Source: Enoplosus armatus
Lineage: Eukaryota > Chordata > Actinopteri > Centrarchiformes > Enoplosidae
DNA length: 64,000 nucleotides
Reading direction: 5' to 3'
Assembly: GCF_043641665.1 (NCBI RefSeq)
Contig: NC_092201.1
Location: forward strand, 2,894,501-2,958,500
Position numbers and translations under genes: made by a program. Shown in pieces: positions 21,061 through 32,410 of the stretch. Below the pieces are notes generated by a model that had not been told where the DNA came from, did no database searches, and saw only the letters and a list, made by a program, of their open reading frames with translations. The stretch's first letter is position 1, and the number at the start of each line of letters is the position of its first letter.

Positions 21061-22302
21061 AGAAGACAACGTTTTGAAATGGTAAAATACAGACAGGCAA
21101 CACAAAAGCCTTCAAATGTTTGTTTTACTGGGAGGGGAAGAATGGAGAGAGTGAAAAACTCCCACTGAGTTTCAGTGTTCACTCATAATTCACACAGAGG
21201 ATGGATAACTCCACCGCTGTTCAAACAATCTGACAATTTGTTGAATTCTTCTGACGGGCACAAAGTCCTCCTGCGAAAACTATTACTGGATGGCATGACA
21301 ATGAGCCAGGAAGGTACAAGGGATTGTTGTATTAGCCCTATCTGCCCCCCCCCCCTTCACCTCCGTTTGAAAGTAAGCCACGAGGCAAGAAACAGAGAGA
21401 GCCGGAAAAAGTTTCTTGTCAGTTTACACTTTTGCCAGCAGCGAGGTGAAAAGAGAAGCCGCAGAGATCCTCAGTGGAGGTGAAGCCGACTGCAGAGTTC
21501 CTGACAAACGCGCTCTCTCGTGTTCCTGCGTGTTTGTTTTTCCTGCTGATTTGATTTATTTATCAGAGGCACAGAAAAAGAGAAGGGAAGAAACAAAAGT
21601 GTGATGATGCTATCTCACTCCGAAGTGCACCGCACAGATTTTCACCAAAACACGAGCGAGACGCGGCGAGGCGGCAGCAGACCGAAACCAACAGACACCA
21701 GTCCAGAAATGTAGAGTCAATATACACATTATTCACAGCTGTCCTCTTTTCTTCAGATAGTTTCACGTTCCCTACGTCCGAACGTAGGTGGCTCCAGCAT
21801 ATTAACATTTGATTTGACGCATTAATTGATTTTAACTAAGTGGAAACATTTTAAATGATTCACATTGAAAACGGCAACTTTTGACGAGACAACAGAAATA
21901 AAACTTTACTTTTGTAATTATTTTAACTTTATTGAATTAAATCACTATTTATATGTTTTTAATGATTTTATTTCTTATTTTGAAAAGCTAAATATTGTGT
22001 CAAGGCCTTTTCCATATGTCCAGGAATAATAATAATAAACATTAAATACCCTCCACGTGTTAGTTACCCCCCCATGTTGCTGCAACCCCTAAATTCCAAG
22101 AAAAACTACCCAGGACAGGACCTCCCAGTCCTCAGCGGTGGCTCCGGTCCTGACTTCATAGAGTAGTGAGAGCTCGTGCCCTGAAGCTGGAGGTGTGCTG
22201 GGAGGCAGCAGGCTAATGGCTGCCCTCCCCCTGTCTAATTACTTACCTGACTGCTGGTAGGGCCGCTAACTGAGGCAGACACACCCTGCCTCTGCAGGTG
22301 AC
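21061..22302. other. Unique sequence, no gene seen
   Basis: Mixed texture. 21175-21345 (CACTCATAATTCACAC, CAATCTGACAATTTG) may be regulatory. 21790-22050 is AT-rich, with AATAATAATAA at 22026-22036. No coding feature recognised. Confidence 0.5.
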
Positions 22303-22330
22303 TCTGTGTGTGTGTGTGTGTGTGTGTGTT
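22303..22330. repeat. (TG)13 microsatellite
   Basis: Uninterrupted TG array of about 27 bp. Confidence 0.96.
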
Positions 22331-23142
22331 AAGCTGTACATGCATGTGTGTGAGCAGTTCTGATGATACATGTTGCTCAGATGCCTTAAAGCAGTTGACA
22401 GTGCAGAGCTGAGGGTTTGAGTTTACGATTCGCAGTACAGGTTCTACGCTTAGTTGCCAGATTATTAAGGACACCTATAAGACTAATACGGCCGCATGCA
22501 ACGGCTATGCAATGAAAGATTCTTTCCTGAAAGTTATGAGGTAGCCACTGCTGGCCTCAACACTTCATTTAGTCTGAAACACCTTACCGGGTCTGTTCTT
22601 GGGAGACTCTTATTCTGAAACGTTGCTCAGTGTTTAATTGTCACGCACTGGGTTGTGATGTACAGTACAAACTCTCCAGTGTCCCAAACAGCCACCTCTT
22701 AAACATGATGCATACTATAATAATAAATAATGTATTACACACACAACGAATTGCTCCTCATAAAGCATGTTGGAAGTGAATCACATAATATAGACTGAAA
22801 AGTGATAGCCCTAGTCTTCTAACATTGCTGCGAATGTGCACTTTTATCTAATTAATACGTTGCGTTTTAAAAAGTTTAAACTTTAGTTTGACTTTTGGGG
22901 TTAAATTAAAATTAAACTTTTGGTTTCATTTAATTTTTTTAAAGGTTACAGTTCAGTTTTTGACTGTAAAAACGTCCACATGGTCTCCTTTTTTTAAACG
23001 TAATCAGACGCAAAACATTAAATATATTTTTGGGCTAATGAGAGCAAATTTCCCATGACATCAGGCTGACTTGTGGCATGCAGCCCACATATTGTATCTA
23101 CCTCATTAGTGATGAGTATAACCTGTAGATTTACAACCCCTG

Positions 23143-23144
<2 letters not shown>
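22331..23144. other. Unique AT-rich sequence, no gene seen
   Basis: AT-rich from about 22700 (TATAATAATAAATAATG) with several AAACTTT/TTAAA strings near 22870-22930. No recognised repeat or gene. Confidence 0.6.
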
Positions 23145-23180
<36 letters not shown>

Positions 23181-23298
23181 TACTGCAGATGGCCTGCTAG
23201 ATTTACAGTGCTGTCATTAAGGTATGTGAGACTTTAAGCTCCAGCCGTGCAGGACTGGTTGCCGTAGCTACCTTGCAGCCTCAGGTGAGGGACCTGTG

Positions 23299-23340
<42 letters not shown>

Positions 23341-23413
23341 AGTACCAGGACTCATAAGCACCAGACCAGTTTCAGTGTTGACCTGCCTGCTCATACACAC
23401 ACACACACACACA
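23145..23413. repeat. TG array, compound (TA)n(TG)n array and CA array
   Basis: TG at 23145-23179, a compound TA-then-TG array at 23298-23341 and CA at 23395-23413. The compound array is a good candidate for Z-DNA next to an easily melted AT segment. Confidence 0.95.
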
Positions 23414-23569
23414 GATATACACAGCACATTGATGTTTGCTGCATTTTCTTATAGATTATCGTTTCTCTGCAGGAGAGTGGGAGCACTTTGTCAATTCACC
23501 ACAGCCCAAAAGGAGGGAAAAAAAGCCCCAAAACGATCAATTTTCACTACAGAGATTTTCATATTTCCT
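23414..23569. other. Unique sequence
   Basis: Short spacer ending at a C21 run. A 91-codon plus frame is driven by the CA and C tracts. Confidence 0.5.
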
Positions 23570-23590
23570 CCCCCCCCCCCCCCCCCCCCC
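23570..23590. repeat. C21 homopolymer
   Basis: Twenty-one consecutive C, then GTC and a T run. Confidence 0.95.
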
Positions 23591-24000
23591 GTCTTTTTTT
23601 TCCAGGGAATAGAAGATTTTAGGGGACAGAGGAGAGATGGAAGGAGCTGAAGCGAAAGGGACTGAGGGGAGGGATGGAAGTCTGGGTACAAGGCAGGCCA
23701 ATAGGTAAAGGGAGGGAGGAAGGTGGGAGTGAGGAGGAGGAGGAAGAGGAAGAGGAAGAGGGGGAGGTCAGGTTAGGGGTCACGTGTGCGAAAGAGATAA
23801 GACCTCCTCATTCCATTTTGACTGACAGGCCAGGGGAGGGCTCAGCAACCCCCCCCCCCTCGAGAGACACACACACACACCTTCCTCCATCACTCTCCCC
23901 TTCCACTATCACACTTTCTGTAGCCATCACTCTCTCTGTCTCTCTCTCCGCCTCTATCATACTCTCCATCATCCCCTTCTTCCTCCGTCACCTGCTTCCA
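23591..24000. repeat. Purine-rich GAGGAA tract followed by pyrimidine-rich tract
   Basis: GGAGG/GAGGAAGAGG units at 23700-23765, then a C10 run, a CA tract (23868-23880) and CTCTCTGTCTCTCTCTCC at 23932-23949. The 140-codon plus-strand frame is poly-Glu then Ser/Leu and is a composition artefact. Confidence 0.8.
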
Positions 24001-25019
24001 AATGCGCTTCCTACTTTCATCAACTATTTTCTTTTTTTACCCTCGACTGCAGTTTCCTGTTTCTTCGCACAAGACATGTATTATGTTTCTATGTAGAAGA
24101 TGTGTCGCACCTCACCCCGTTCACAATCACGTAGCGTATTTTAGCTCTGCTTCAACAAGAAGCCCAAAGTCCAGTTGGGCAAAAGAGCACAATGACATCA
24201 GGTAAAATACCCAAATACTTTAAAAGCTCTCCGATCGTCTGATGGAAAAAATGGCATTTGAAAAGAATGTGTGTGTTTTAATGGCCGTCACCAGTACTGA
24301 ACTTATTTCAGTTAAAAAGTTTTAGCAAATAAAAAAATAGCCTCCAGTGATGTATATATATACATGCTATATTAGCTGAGTGATATATTTAAACCCAAGA
24401 TGCCGTGTTTTTATATGGCTGCACCATTACATACATAAAATGTGTTGTGTTTAATCTTACACACATTTTCCATAAATCTAGTCAAATACATTTTTTGGTG
24501 TCTTGTCAGTGATATAGAATAAATGACCAATGTTTCCAAAATATCCCTCAATGTCCCTCAGACGCTTTATTTGTCTTTTTAATTAGTTTATCCTTCTGGC
24601 TTCAACTCAGTAGTTCCATCAATCTAATACAATTACAGGTAAAAGTTTGTTTAACTAGTTCATTTAAAGCTATAACAACTAATTGCATCTTTTGTTCTTG
24701 GACATTATCAGCCTGTAACTGGACAGACTGCTGGTGTAAATGGTTGGTTATGTAGTCAGAGAACGACAATAATGTAACTAGGTTTCTTTGCTCATTTTCA
24801 CTCTCATTCTGCCACGAAGCTCCTCATGTGTTCGACAACAGAAGCTGCACAGTCGAAGCTCTCCACGGGTTACGATTGGTTACTAACAAGAACTTGACCC
24901 TTAACCTGAATAAGTCACTCATGCCCTCAAGGTGCCTTTTTTTTCTGCCAAATCAAGACAGAAGGCGAATGCAAGAAAAGGAAGCTGCAAACAAAAGCGT
25001 GCGCATTGTTCCAACACGC
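24001..25019. other. Unique AT-rich sequence, no gene seen
   Basis: AT-moderate, with a self-complementary ATGTATATATATACAT at 24351-24366. No coding or known repeat signature. Confidence 0.6.
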
Positions 25020-25390
25020 ATTATCTTCATTTTTTAGCACCAAACAATGCATGACAATGCACGACAACAACAGGAGCCGTTTTGGAAAGCGGCAGAATAG
25101 AGTTGAGGCCGTTGTGAGAAGTGGCAGAGGAGACGAGACAAAGCGGGATGAGAAGGACGATCTTCATTGTGGCGTCTTTTCTCATTCTGCCATGAAAGAC
25201 ACCGGCGAGGAGTCCTCAGGGCCGCTGCCAGCTGCAGAACAATCACACCCATACGGCACAACCACGCCGCCCATCCAAACACATTAGGAGAGCATTGTCG
25301 AAGCTGTAGCGCTCCATATTCATCCACGGTCCTCTGAATGGCTGTTCGACACTCAGATGCAATCATAACATCTGCTGGTATCAGAAACAT
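25020..25390. promoter_or_regulatory. Strong candidate conserved non-coding element
   Basis: Complex block with AACAATGCATGACAATGCAC near 25044 and a purine/CpG middle. The right half contains GCAGAACAATCACACC, AACACATTAGGAG, GCTCCATATTCATCC and CAATCATAAC. ACAAT cores suggest SOX input. Overlapping 93- and 118-codon frames on opposite strands carry no domain. Confidence 0.4.
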
Positions 25391-25539
25391 CTTACATTTA
25401 CATAACCCTTACATTCACACGCCCGCATGTGTATTTTCCACCTCCTTAAGGCGTCATTTAATTTTTCCTTCCAAAAAGGATCGTTTAAAATAGACCTTAA
25501 TCAGGGTAGATTAGATGCCATTTTAGATGTTATTGATGG
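25391..25539. other. Unique sequence
   Basis: Spacer between two candidate elements, including CATTTAATTTTTCC. May be part of a continuous regulatory block. Confidence 0.4.
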
Positions 25540-25925
25540 GACTGGCATTTAAAGGTTTTCTCTTGGCTCAATCACACCAATAAGACACATGCTGAATAAA
25601 GGGAGAGTATAATCTATGCATCGCTGGTTCCACAGGATTATGGTGAAAAAGAGAGACTGAGGGGTGGAAGGCAATGGTGAGTAAGGGAGAGTGACAGAGA
25701 GAGAGAAGGCGATGGATGTCAGGTTCTTCTCTCCATATAAAACACCAGACGCAGCAGAGGAGGGGATTGGATTCACTTTTTAAAATGTCACCCAACATCT
25801 GTTTCATATTTATGATGGTGGCGCTGCTTCTCCGATGCCCCCTTCAACACTCTGGCGATTCTATCTCTGCCTCGGATTACCCCCACTACCCACCAATGCA
25901 TAATTTATAAGGCTAATCTTTCAAC
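25540..25925. promoter_or_regulatory. Candidate conserved non-coding block
   Basis: GGCATTTAAAGG, CTCAATCACACCAATAAGAC, CCTTCAACAC and CATAATTTATAAGGCTAATC cores flank a purine-rich GAGAGA patch at 25640-25710. Both ends look functional while the purine middle looks degenerate. No convincing frame. Confidence 0.35.
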
Positions 25926-26139
25926 GAAAGACTGCAGACAGAGAGAGTGGAGAGGGAGTGTGAGAGAGGAGAAAAAAAAATGGATTATAAGGCAAAAAAA
26001 AAAAAAAAAAAAAAAAATACTGCCACAGATTTTTTGCTGATATGTGAAGCGAATGGCTGATTTTGGAGATGATACCTTAAGTATCTCGTGTAGTCATTAA
26101 CAGGATTAAGTGAGTGGGCTTCTGATAAGGTGGGAAAAC
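25926..26139. repeat. A24 homopolymer and purine tract
   Basis: A GAGAGA-rich segment, an A9 run and a 24-base A run (25994-26017), then unique sequence. The A run could be a retroposon tail, but no element body is recognised next to it. Confidence 0.75.
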
Positions 26140-26425
26140 AATTCAGGATTCGGCACATCTTGTCCTCTTTAACCCAAACAGAGACATATCAGTGTATGTG
26201 GCCCATGTTTTTCTTTCTTCTGTAATTTGTGATGCCTTCAGATGCCGCCGATAAGCTCTGGATGTCATTAATATCACTAATGATAACGTAGCCATTTCCT
26301 CTGTCGTAGCTGTAACACGCATCACGCTTGCGAGGCCATCATTTCTCCAGATTGGGGTGGAGGAAGCTGCCATTTGCCCTTCCTTTGTTCTCGCCATATG
26401 ACTGTTGCCATTTTCACACCCAAGA
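26140..26425. promoter_or_regulatory. Strong candidate conserved non-coding element
   Basis: Contains ATGTCATTAATATCACTAATG followed by ATAACG near 26260, a tight pair of TAAT cores. Also CTGTAATTTGTGATGCC (about 26220), AAGCTGCCATTTGCCC and GTTGCCATTTTCAC. The texture is dense and repeat-free. A minus-strand 140-codon frame is within chance. Confidence 0.4.
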
Positions 26426-26699
26426 CCACAACAAAAAACCGGAGGCGCCTCCTTCTCGAACCGGCTGAAAAACAGGATTTTAGCTCTCCTCTGCCCTCTC
26501 CTTCCCACTGTCTTTCCATCCGCCACATCTGACGTGACAGTTTCTTTCCCCTTTTCCCTCCTCACCCCCCCCCCCCCACCCCACCCCCCTCCCCCTTTCT
26601 CGTCAGCTTTATTATGAAAAGTACACAGTTTCGATAGAGTGCCCTTCTGACATTTTCGACTTATTAGCTAGTTTTCGTACCGTCTTCAATCAACCTCCT
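26426..26699. other. C-rich tract and spacer, no gene seen
   Basis: Pyrimidine-rich with C13/ACCCC units at 26565-26600. It leads into the next candidate element via GACTTATTAGCTAG. Confidence 0.5.
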
Positions 26700-27330
26700 T
26701 AATCCTCATAGGGAGAAGCGCTTTTAATTCACTGATGGACTGATAAGGGCTGCCGAGCAAAGCGCCGGAGAAGCAGCGGCAACGCTAGCAAAGCAGGCCT
26801 CGGATGAGGAGGGGAGGGAAAAAAAAAGAAAAAGAAAACGAAAAGACGGGAAAAAAACGATTTACACGTAGATGAATCGTGCTTACAAGATGGAACCCTG
26901 GGCATTAGGAGCGGATCTGAATTTCCTATCTGTCATTTTTTTTTCACCCTCCCTCTCTTCCTCCCCCCAGCCGCCGCATTCGTTCAGTGTTTTTTTTCCC
27001 CTCCCTCTCTCTCCCCTCCTTCTTCTCCGCCATTACCCTTGCTGATTGCAATCTTTAAGCGCCATTGGGCCCACTGCTTCTGCAGTTTTTAATCTGTCTT
27101 TAATCCCATAGATTTTAAATATTCCCCAGCTCCCGGAGACTGGAGGCAATTAACTGCCCTTCTGATGCTCTCCTTATCAGTTGCCTCCTTGTATCTCTCT
27201 GAAGCAGCCTCAAGACACTGCCAGAGCTGACAAATAATACCGCCATTTACCGCCGAGCATCCTCGGGGACTGGAAGGGAGCGCGCGGCGCAGCCACCGCC
27301 GCATTCTAAACAGGTATTTGGTAAACATAT
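26700..27330. promoter_or_regulatory. Best candidate conserved non-coding element cluster
   Basis: Over 600 bp, largely complex, with GCTTTTAATTCACTGATGG, CTCCGCCATTACCC (27025), CTGATTGCAATC, AGCGCCATTGGGCCC, GGCAATTAACTGCCC, ACAAATAATACCGCCATTTA (27231) and a CpG-rich end (GGAGCGCGCGGCGCAGCC near 27277). Several CGCCAT cores (YY1-like) are interleaved with TAAT and GATTGCAAT-type cores. Pyrimidine patches at 26935-27025 divide it. No coding frame. Its texture makes it the strongest enhancer candidate here. Confidence 0.5.
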
Positions 27331-27600
27331 CATACAGAGGAGAGAGAGGAGGAAATATACTGCAACAACACTCCCAAAAGCAATGTATGTTTGTCTGGCT
27401 GCCGTTTTGCAAGTGTGTATGTGTGTTCTCCCTCAGACCGAAGACAAAAGATTGTCCTCCAGCCCTGCGAGGAGGCTGCGCTGTATGGGATGCATAGCCT
27501 GCTGTGTTGATACTAATACATACAATCTGCTCTCTGGTCGCCCTCTGCGGTGTTCATGCAGAGAGAAAACAAAACTAATACGACATATTTGAGACATATG
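27331..27600. promoter_or_regulatory. Candidate regulatory block with CTCF-like core
   Basis: Continues the preceding cluster after a purine patch. GCCCTCTGCGGTG at 27540 resembles the minus-strand form of the CTCF core with two mismatches. TACTAATACATAC and AACTAATACGAC flank it. Speculative. Confidence 0.25.
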
Positions 27601-28339
27601 GCTCTCTATCTGCACTGGTTTTACTCTTACCCGTCTTTTGTTCTTTCCTTTAACGTAGAGTTGTGGTAAATTATGTGAAGACATTAATGGTGAAGTCCTA
27701 TTTAGGGAGCAGGAGAGTTGCAATAACTCTGTATTGACAGAGAGAGAAAAAAGAAACATATGTATGAGAGACAGATGCCCAAACATCTGCATTGATTTTC
27801 ATCATCGATTTTCATTTTTTTTTTCTCTTTCCTCAGCCACACAATCATGCACAATAGCTAAAGTATGATTTAGGGACGCGCAGTTCAAAACTGACAGAGG
27901 AGAAAAAAAAGGTCAGGGGATGAGTACAGTATATCAGACACAGATGCATGGCATGATTTCCTTCAGCCTTTCATTTACTGAAGAAGTCCGATATGCTTGA
28001 TTACTAATTACTTAAGTAAAGTTCAGGGACTAAAAGACTCATGGTGAAACAGCATAAAGGTAGGAATGATGTCTGTGGGTTAATTCAACATGACAGAAGC
28101 TTTACGAGGTTAGAAAAGAATGAGACAGAATGAAAGAGGCCATGAAGGCAATTGTTGTTCTTTCCGACACTTTATGTATTTATTTTTGTCCGTGTGTTAC
28201 TCAGAAATCATGCAAAATAATGCACTTCCTGACCTTTGTTGTTACCCCAAGACACCACTTAGCTGCATCTCAGCACCATTAGTTTCTGATTTTGAAGATC
28301 ATTGTGGGACCTGGGATTGGTTAGTTCAGTCTTGACCTT
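27601..28339. other. Unique sequence, no gene seen
   Basis: Ordinary AT-moderate DNA with a T9 run near 27818. GATTACTAATTACTTAAG at 28000-28017 could mark a small element. No gene. Confidence 0.5.
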
Positions 28340-28565
28340 TGCCAAATGGTCGGGTTCACACGAGATGGCCAGGCTTTCCTTTTTCTTTTTTTGCGATCTA
28401 TCCAATCACTCCTTGATAATGCGTCCTATGGCAGCGCGATGAATGCAATCACCAGCCCGTGCACCACAAGCCTGCTAACAACACCACAAGACACTGCGGC
28501 TAAGCCAAACCCGGCGGGCTCAGCCAAACCGACAGATAACCATCAGCTAAGAGCTTTGTGACATC
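28340..28565. promoter_or_regulatory. Candidate block, non-repetitive, with open plus frame
   Basis: A plus frame of 71 codons (28346-28561) covers complex sequence including CTATCCAATCACTCC and GCGCGATGAATGCAATCACC. The C-terminal half (Thr/Ala/Pro/Ser-rich) looks mildly protein-like, but there is no acceptor AG after the preceding pyrimidine tract and no domain. A regulatory element is the likelier reading. Confidence 0.2.
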
Positions 28566-29039
28566 ATCAGACAGAGACGGCTACTGAGTCAATGCCAGGT
28601 TAGAGAGCTGCTAATCCAAACCACAGACTACAGTAACACAGACGGAGACAAAAGCAGGGAATGTGCATCATTACAAACACTCTTAAACTCTTAAGCTCTT
28701 TGTTGACCCGAACAACACAATCGCTGTAATAGAGCTTGTACCTTTTTCCAGTCACTGCTCAACTGGCGAGATGAGATCTGGTGATCATAACCGCCAGTTT
28801 CTGATAATTCCTGCCTTTGTTGGCTTTGCAAACCTCCAGATTCCACCTACATGTGTTGTCTCGACACTCATAACCAAGTCAAACTAACCCTTCGCTTGAC
28901 AGCCACTGGCATTATCTTCCCCTCTCTAGTGTTGGATTACAGTGCACACAGGCTTTCTCACCATTAAAATCACATTCAATTACTGAGCGGCAGGGAAGAT
29001 TGGCTAGACAGCAGCTCTGCTAATGGGGAAGGTCGTCAA
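28566..29039. other. Unique sequence, no gene seen
   Basis: Spacer without repeats. ATCACATTCAATTACTGAGC near 28970 begins the next candidate block. Confidence 0.5.
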
Positions 29040-29385
29040 ATTATGATTGCAAACGCAGTACATACGCTGGCACGTGTATATAAACAGAGATAATTAGAAA
29101 AAAAATCTCCTTCTCAGACTTTCTGATGCATATTTCGGTTGTGTTTTCATGGGATCTGCCACCTCTGTGCATTTCATTTCTCACGAGGGAGCAGGAGTTC
29201 AGCTCTTCGTATACGCAGGAGGGCGACCCAACAACGCATCGTGGGATCATGTTCCCTTGGCCAGCCTTTCCCGCAAATGCGAACCAATCAGCCGCAAGCT
29301 TGAGCTTCATTTGTTTACCATCATATCTACAACAGGATGACCTCTTTCTGGCTATGCCTCAAATTGGATAAGAGGAACTGACACT
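29040..29385. promoter_or_regulatory. Candidate conserved non-coding block
   Basis: AAATTATGATTGCAAACGC (about 29039), a TATATAAA string at 29077-29084, GATAATTAG (about 29089), TGATGCATATTTCGG (about 29125) and an inverted CCAAT (GAACCAATCAGCC at about 29281). The CCAAT and TATA strings are over 200 bp apart and do not form a coherent promoter. Two overlapping plus frames lack domains. Confidence 0.3.
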
Positions 29386-30299
29386 ATAGCATGTTCGAAG
29401 CCATGACTACACTCATTCACTCCTTATTGTGCATATTCTCTAATCCACTCCCACATGTGTACACTTTGTGTCTCCCTTTAAAAGTGTCTGAGTGTGTATG
29501 TACGTGTGTTTTGTGTGTGTTTTGGGAGGTTAAGCCGGTGCTGTTCTCTAAGCGTGGCCGATACCGATCCAGAGAACCACGGGGTCTGAGGGGGGCCAAG
29601 GGTCCGCAGCTCAGCCCACAAACAGGAGGCCGTGCCAGGCAGGACGTAGGCCAAGAGTCGGGGGTTGGTGGTGGTGGTGGTTGTGGAGGGGCGGTGGCAG
29701 CAGAGAGGGAGGGGCGACAACCACTCTCATCCTTTTTAAAACCCCGGCACTTGGGTCACACTAGGGGGCCACCCAATTTCACACTCTTCCCCAGCATGGC
29801 TCCTATACAGAGAAAACAGAAACACAGGAAAACAACTCGAGTAAGCCTGGAAAACAAAAAAAAGAGATCCAGCAAAAAAAAATAGCGCTTAACAGCTTTT
29901 GCAATATTTTTTTTTTTTTCTTTCTACACCTTCAAAAGAATTTGCAAGTATGGTGACAGTGTTCTTTTATTTTTATTTTATTTTTTTCAAGCCACAGGTC
30001 AGAGATTGCATTTTTCAGCCCTGCAAAATAAAACGCACTCCAGCACTTTGCCTCAAATCCAATCAAGCTCCGTTATCAGCTCCCTTCTCATCAAGGAGGG
30101 CTGCTGATGGAGGCTGGTGGGGGCGGCGGCGGCGGCATTGGGGCTAAGCCGACCCCCCCAACCCCATCACCCAACCTACACCCCCTCACCATACACACTC
30201 ACACCATACACACTCCACCCGAATCCACTCACCCCCCCCCCCCACCTCCCTATACCCTCCTCCCCTGGTTTCCGTGGCGACTGCTAAGCCCGAAGTTAC
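29386..30299. other. Mixed simple sequence and spacer, no gene seen
   Basis: GTG/GGT-rich at 29660-29700, A7-8 runs at 29850-29882, T-rich at 29908-29921 and 29966-29988, GGC units at 30120-30138 and a C12 run near 30230-30243. The 164-codon plus frame (29391-29885) is Gly/Arg/Lys-rich from these tracts. Confidence 0.6.
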
Positions 30300-30665
30300 G
30301 GTAAAGCTGGTGTGCCGCTGAGCCCTGGGCAGGATTTGTGACAGAGAAATCACATCAGCCTATGCTGATTAACAATTCCATTCCACCCTGAGATTTATAT
30401 AAAAAAACTATCTTACATTTGGCTTTTTAATAGGAACGATCGCTATCTCAAATTGAGTCCCTGCAAACTTTAATAAAGGCTACAGGGTTGAGTGGCATTT
30501 TGCATGCTGATTTAGGCCCGATTGGCGGCTTTTGATGAGAGGGAGGCTGCTATGTAAAGCGGTGCTCCTAGCGCTTTTCCACATCGCCGGTTCAAATGCG
30601 GAAGGATAAGAACATGAAAAAAAAATACCACTTCCATCTGCAATCTCCGGATTTCTCTCTGCCTT
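30300..30665. promoter_or_regulatory. Strong candidate conserved non-coding element
   Basis: About 360 bp, largely repeat-free: GCTGATTAACAATTCC, GGCTTTTTAATAGGAACG, TAATAAAGGC, ATTTTGCATGCTGATTTAGG (octamer-like, about 30496) and TTGGCGGCTTTTGATG. GGTTCAAATGC at 30590 resembles a tRNA B box, but no tRNA fold surrounds it. POU/SOX/TCF-like cores suggest a developmental enhancer. Confidence 0.45.
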
Positions 30666-32045
30666 CCTCACTCACTCTCACTCACTCTCTTTTTTTCAGA
30701 AAATGATTGACTGTTGAATATGAATAAATGGAATAGAATGAAGCAGGAATAGAGAGACTGAGCACAGCAGACAGAAGAGAGATGGAGGAAGAGACGGAGA
30801 GAGGGAACGGGAATAAAAGAAACCCTCTCCTGGACTTTTTTTTTTTCTGGAGGTGAAAAATAAAATCATAAAGCCAACGTTTTTATGCTCTCCCATTCTG
30901 ACATTTGGAGAATGGTATTAGTGTAGAATATTCACAGTGTACAGAAAGGACCACGGGCGCAAGAGAGAGCTGGTGTGTGTCGGGAGGAAGGGAGGGAGGT
31001 GGGGGGGGGCATCAAATAAAAAAACATCGCCAGAAACACTTATCCCCTCCACCCCTTCGCTCTGGCCCCCACAAATCTACATCAGTATTAAAAAACTATT
31101 TATAGTAAGAGTTCAGCTTAATGGGATAATCAGCTCTATTTGTAAAGATATTGGATAATCCCAAATAGTTTATATGGGCATAGAGATTTAAAACATTTTC
31201 ATTAGATATACTGCATTTCGGGGGCATTTCAAATGTCTCTCAGTTCGCTGTATAAGCTGGCCGAGACAAAAGCAGCTAGAAGGAGTAATTCCTAAGCTGA
31301 TGGCCGAACACTGCTTCTGCTGTGGAGTATTTTTATTCGAACACACAGGAGAGGAGATTCCACTGTTAACTTTGTCATCGTCAACCTGCTCGTCACACCA
31401 ACGCTTCCTGTTTTTGAACTGCACAACTCCTGGCAGTGATTAAAAAAAAAAAGCAGTGTTTTGCAGCTGCTGGTGTCGAGCATGTATGTTTCAGCATCTC
31501 AAATGAAGATGAATCGAGTTTTAATTCAGTTTGAGGTTGTTGTTTTTTTCATCATATTACATGCAGAGTTTAGTATTACAGAACGCTCACTCTTGCCTTA
31601 ACCAGAACCACTGTTGAAATATAAAGAGAGGGGAAGAGGAATAGAGAGGGAGGGAGGAATGGGGGAGTTAAGGGGAAGAAGGCCAATGGAAGGCATCCAA
31701 CAGGATCAGTGAGTAGGGCATGCTGCCAATGCCTGGCACACACACACACACACACACACAGTTTATATCTGCCCCGCCTCTCTCCCTCAAGGAATCCCTC
31801 ATATACCCGCAGGGTGGACCACATCCACCAGGCATCAGTACCCCACCCCGGTCTATCAGCCAGTAAGAGAGCACTGGTCTTACTGAGATGCCATTTTGCA
31901 GGTGGATGATAGCTTTAGGGGGGGGAAAAAAATAAACCATGTAACATAGCCAGTGTAACCCCAGCACTGGGCCAAGAAGAGTTAATCCCCAGATGCAGAA
32001 CTGTAAAAAAAAAAAACACTTTCTCATGACTATCACGCCTTCCTA
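30666..32045. other. Purine-rich tracts, CA array and unique sequence
   Basis: GAGAGA/GGAGGA tracts at 30740-30815 and 31625-31680, a CA array at 31738-31760, and A/T-rich runs at 31440 and 32007. No gene. Sequence at 31130-31430 is complex and may be functional, but shows no clear motif cluster. Confidence 0.55.
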
Positions 32046-32410
32046 TAGGAATAGCCATCCGTCATCTTGCCAAACATCTGATGGGAGGACTGGCATCAAA
32101 ACCATCTCTGGCAGATAGGTTTGTTGGCTGCACATGCTTTAACATGCAGCACTCAAAACAAATCTAAAATAATATAATGAGCCTAAAAGCGAGAAGATGG
32201 GAACTTGTAGCATCTCTATGGCTGGCTCTTTGGATGAAGCAAATCCAATTAGTCATTAAAATCAAAGTTTTAATATTCTGCGAACATCCGCTGCACAGAA
32301 ATATGAGTTAGCCTACATTAGCTGTCATTAGCCACAGATCATAACATGATTGGTATGAGGATGGGTTTGTTTTCATGCTCATGAATTCAGAAGGCTAGCT
32401 TTCATTACCT
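32046..32410. promoter_or_regulatory. Candidate conserved non-coding block
   Basis: Motif-dense: AAATAATATAATGAGCC, AATCCAATTAGTCATTAAAATC (two TAAT cores near 32240-32260), CATTAGCTGTCATTAGCC and AACATGATTGG. No simple repeats, no coding frame. Confidence 0.35.

Noticed and set aside
25994..26017. A24 run as a retroposon poly-A tail
   Set aside because: No SINE or LINE body next to it and no target-site duplication visible.
29391..29885. 164-codon plus-strand open frame with Gly/Arg-rich middle and Lys-rich end
   Set aside because: The middle derives from GGT repeats and the end from A runs. No family features.
30586..30600. tRNA B-box-like string (GGTTCAAATGC)
   Set aside because: No A box, cloverleaf or terminator in the expected positions on either strand.
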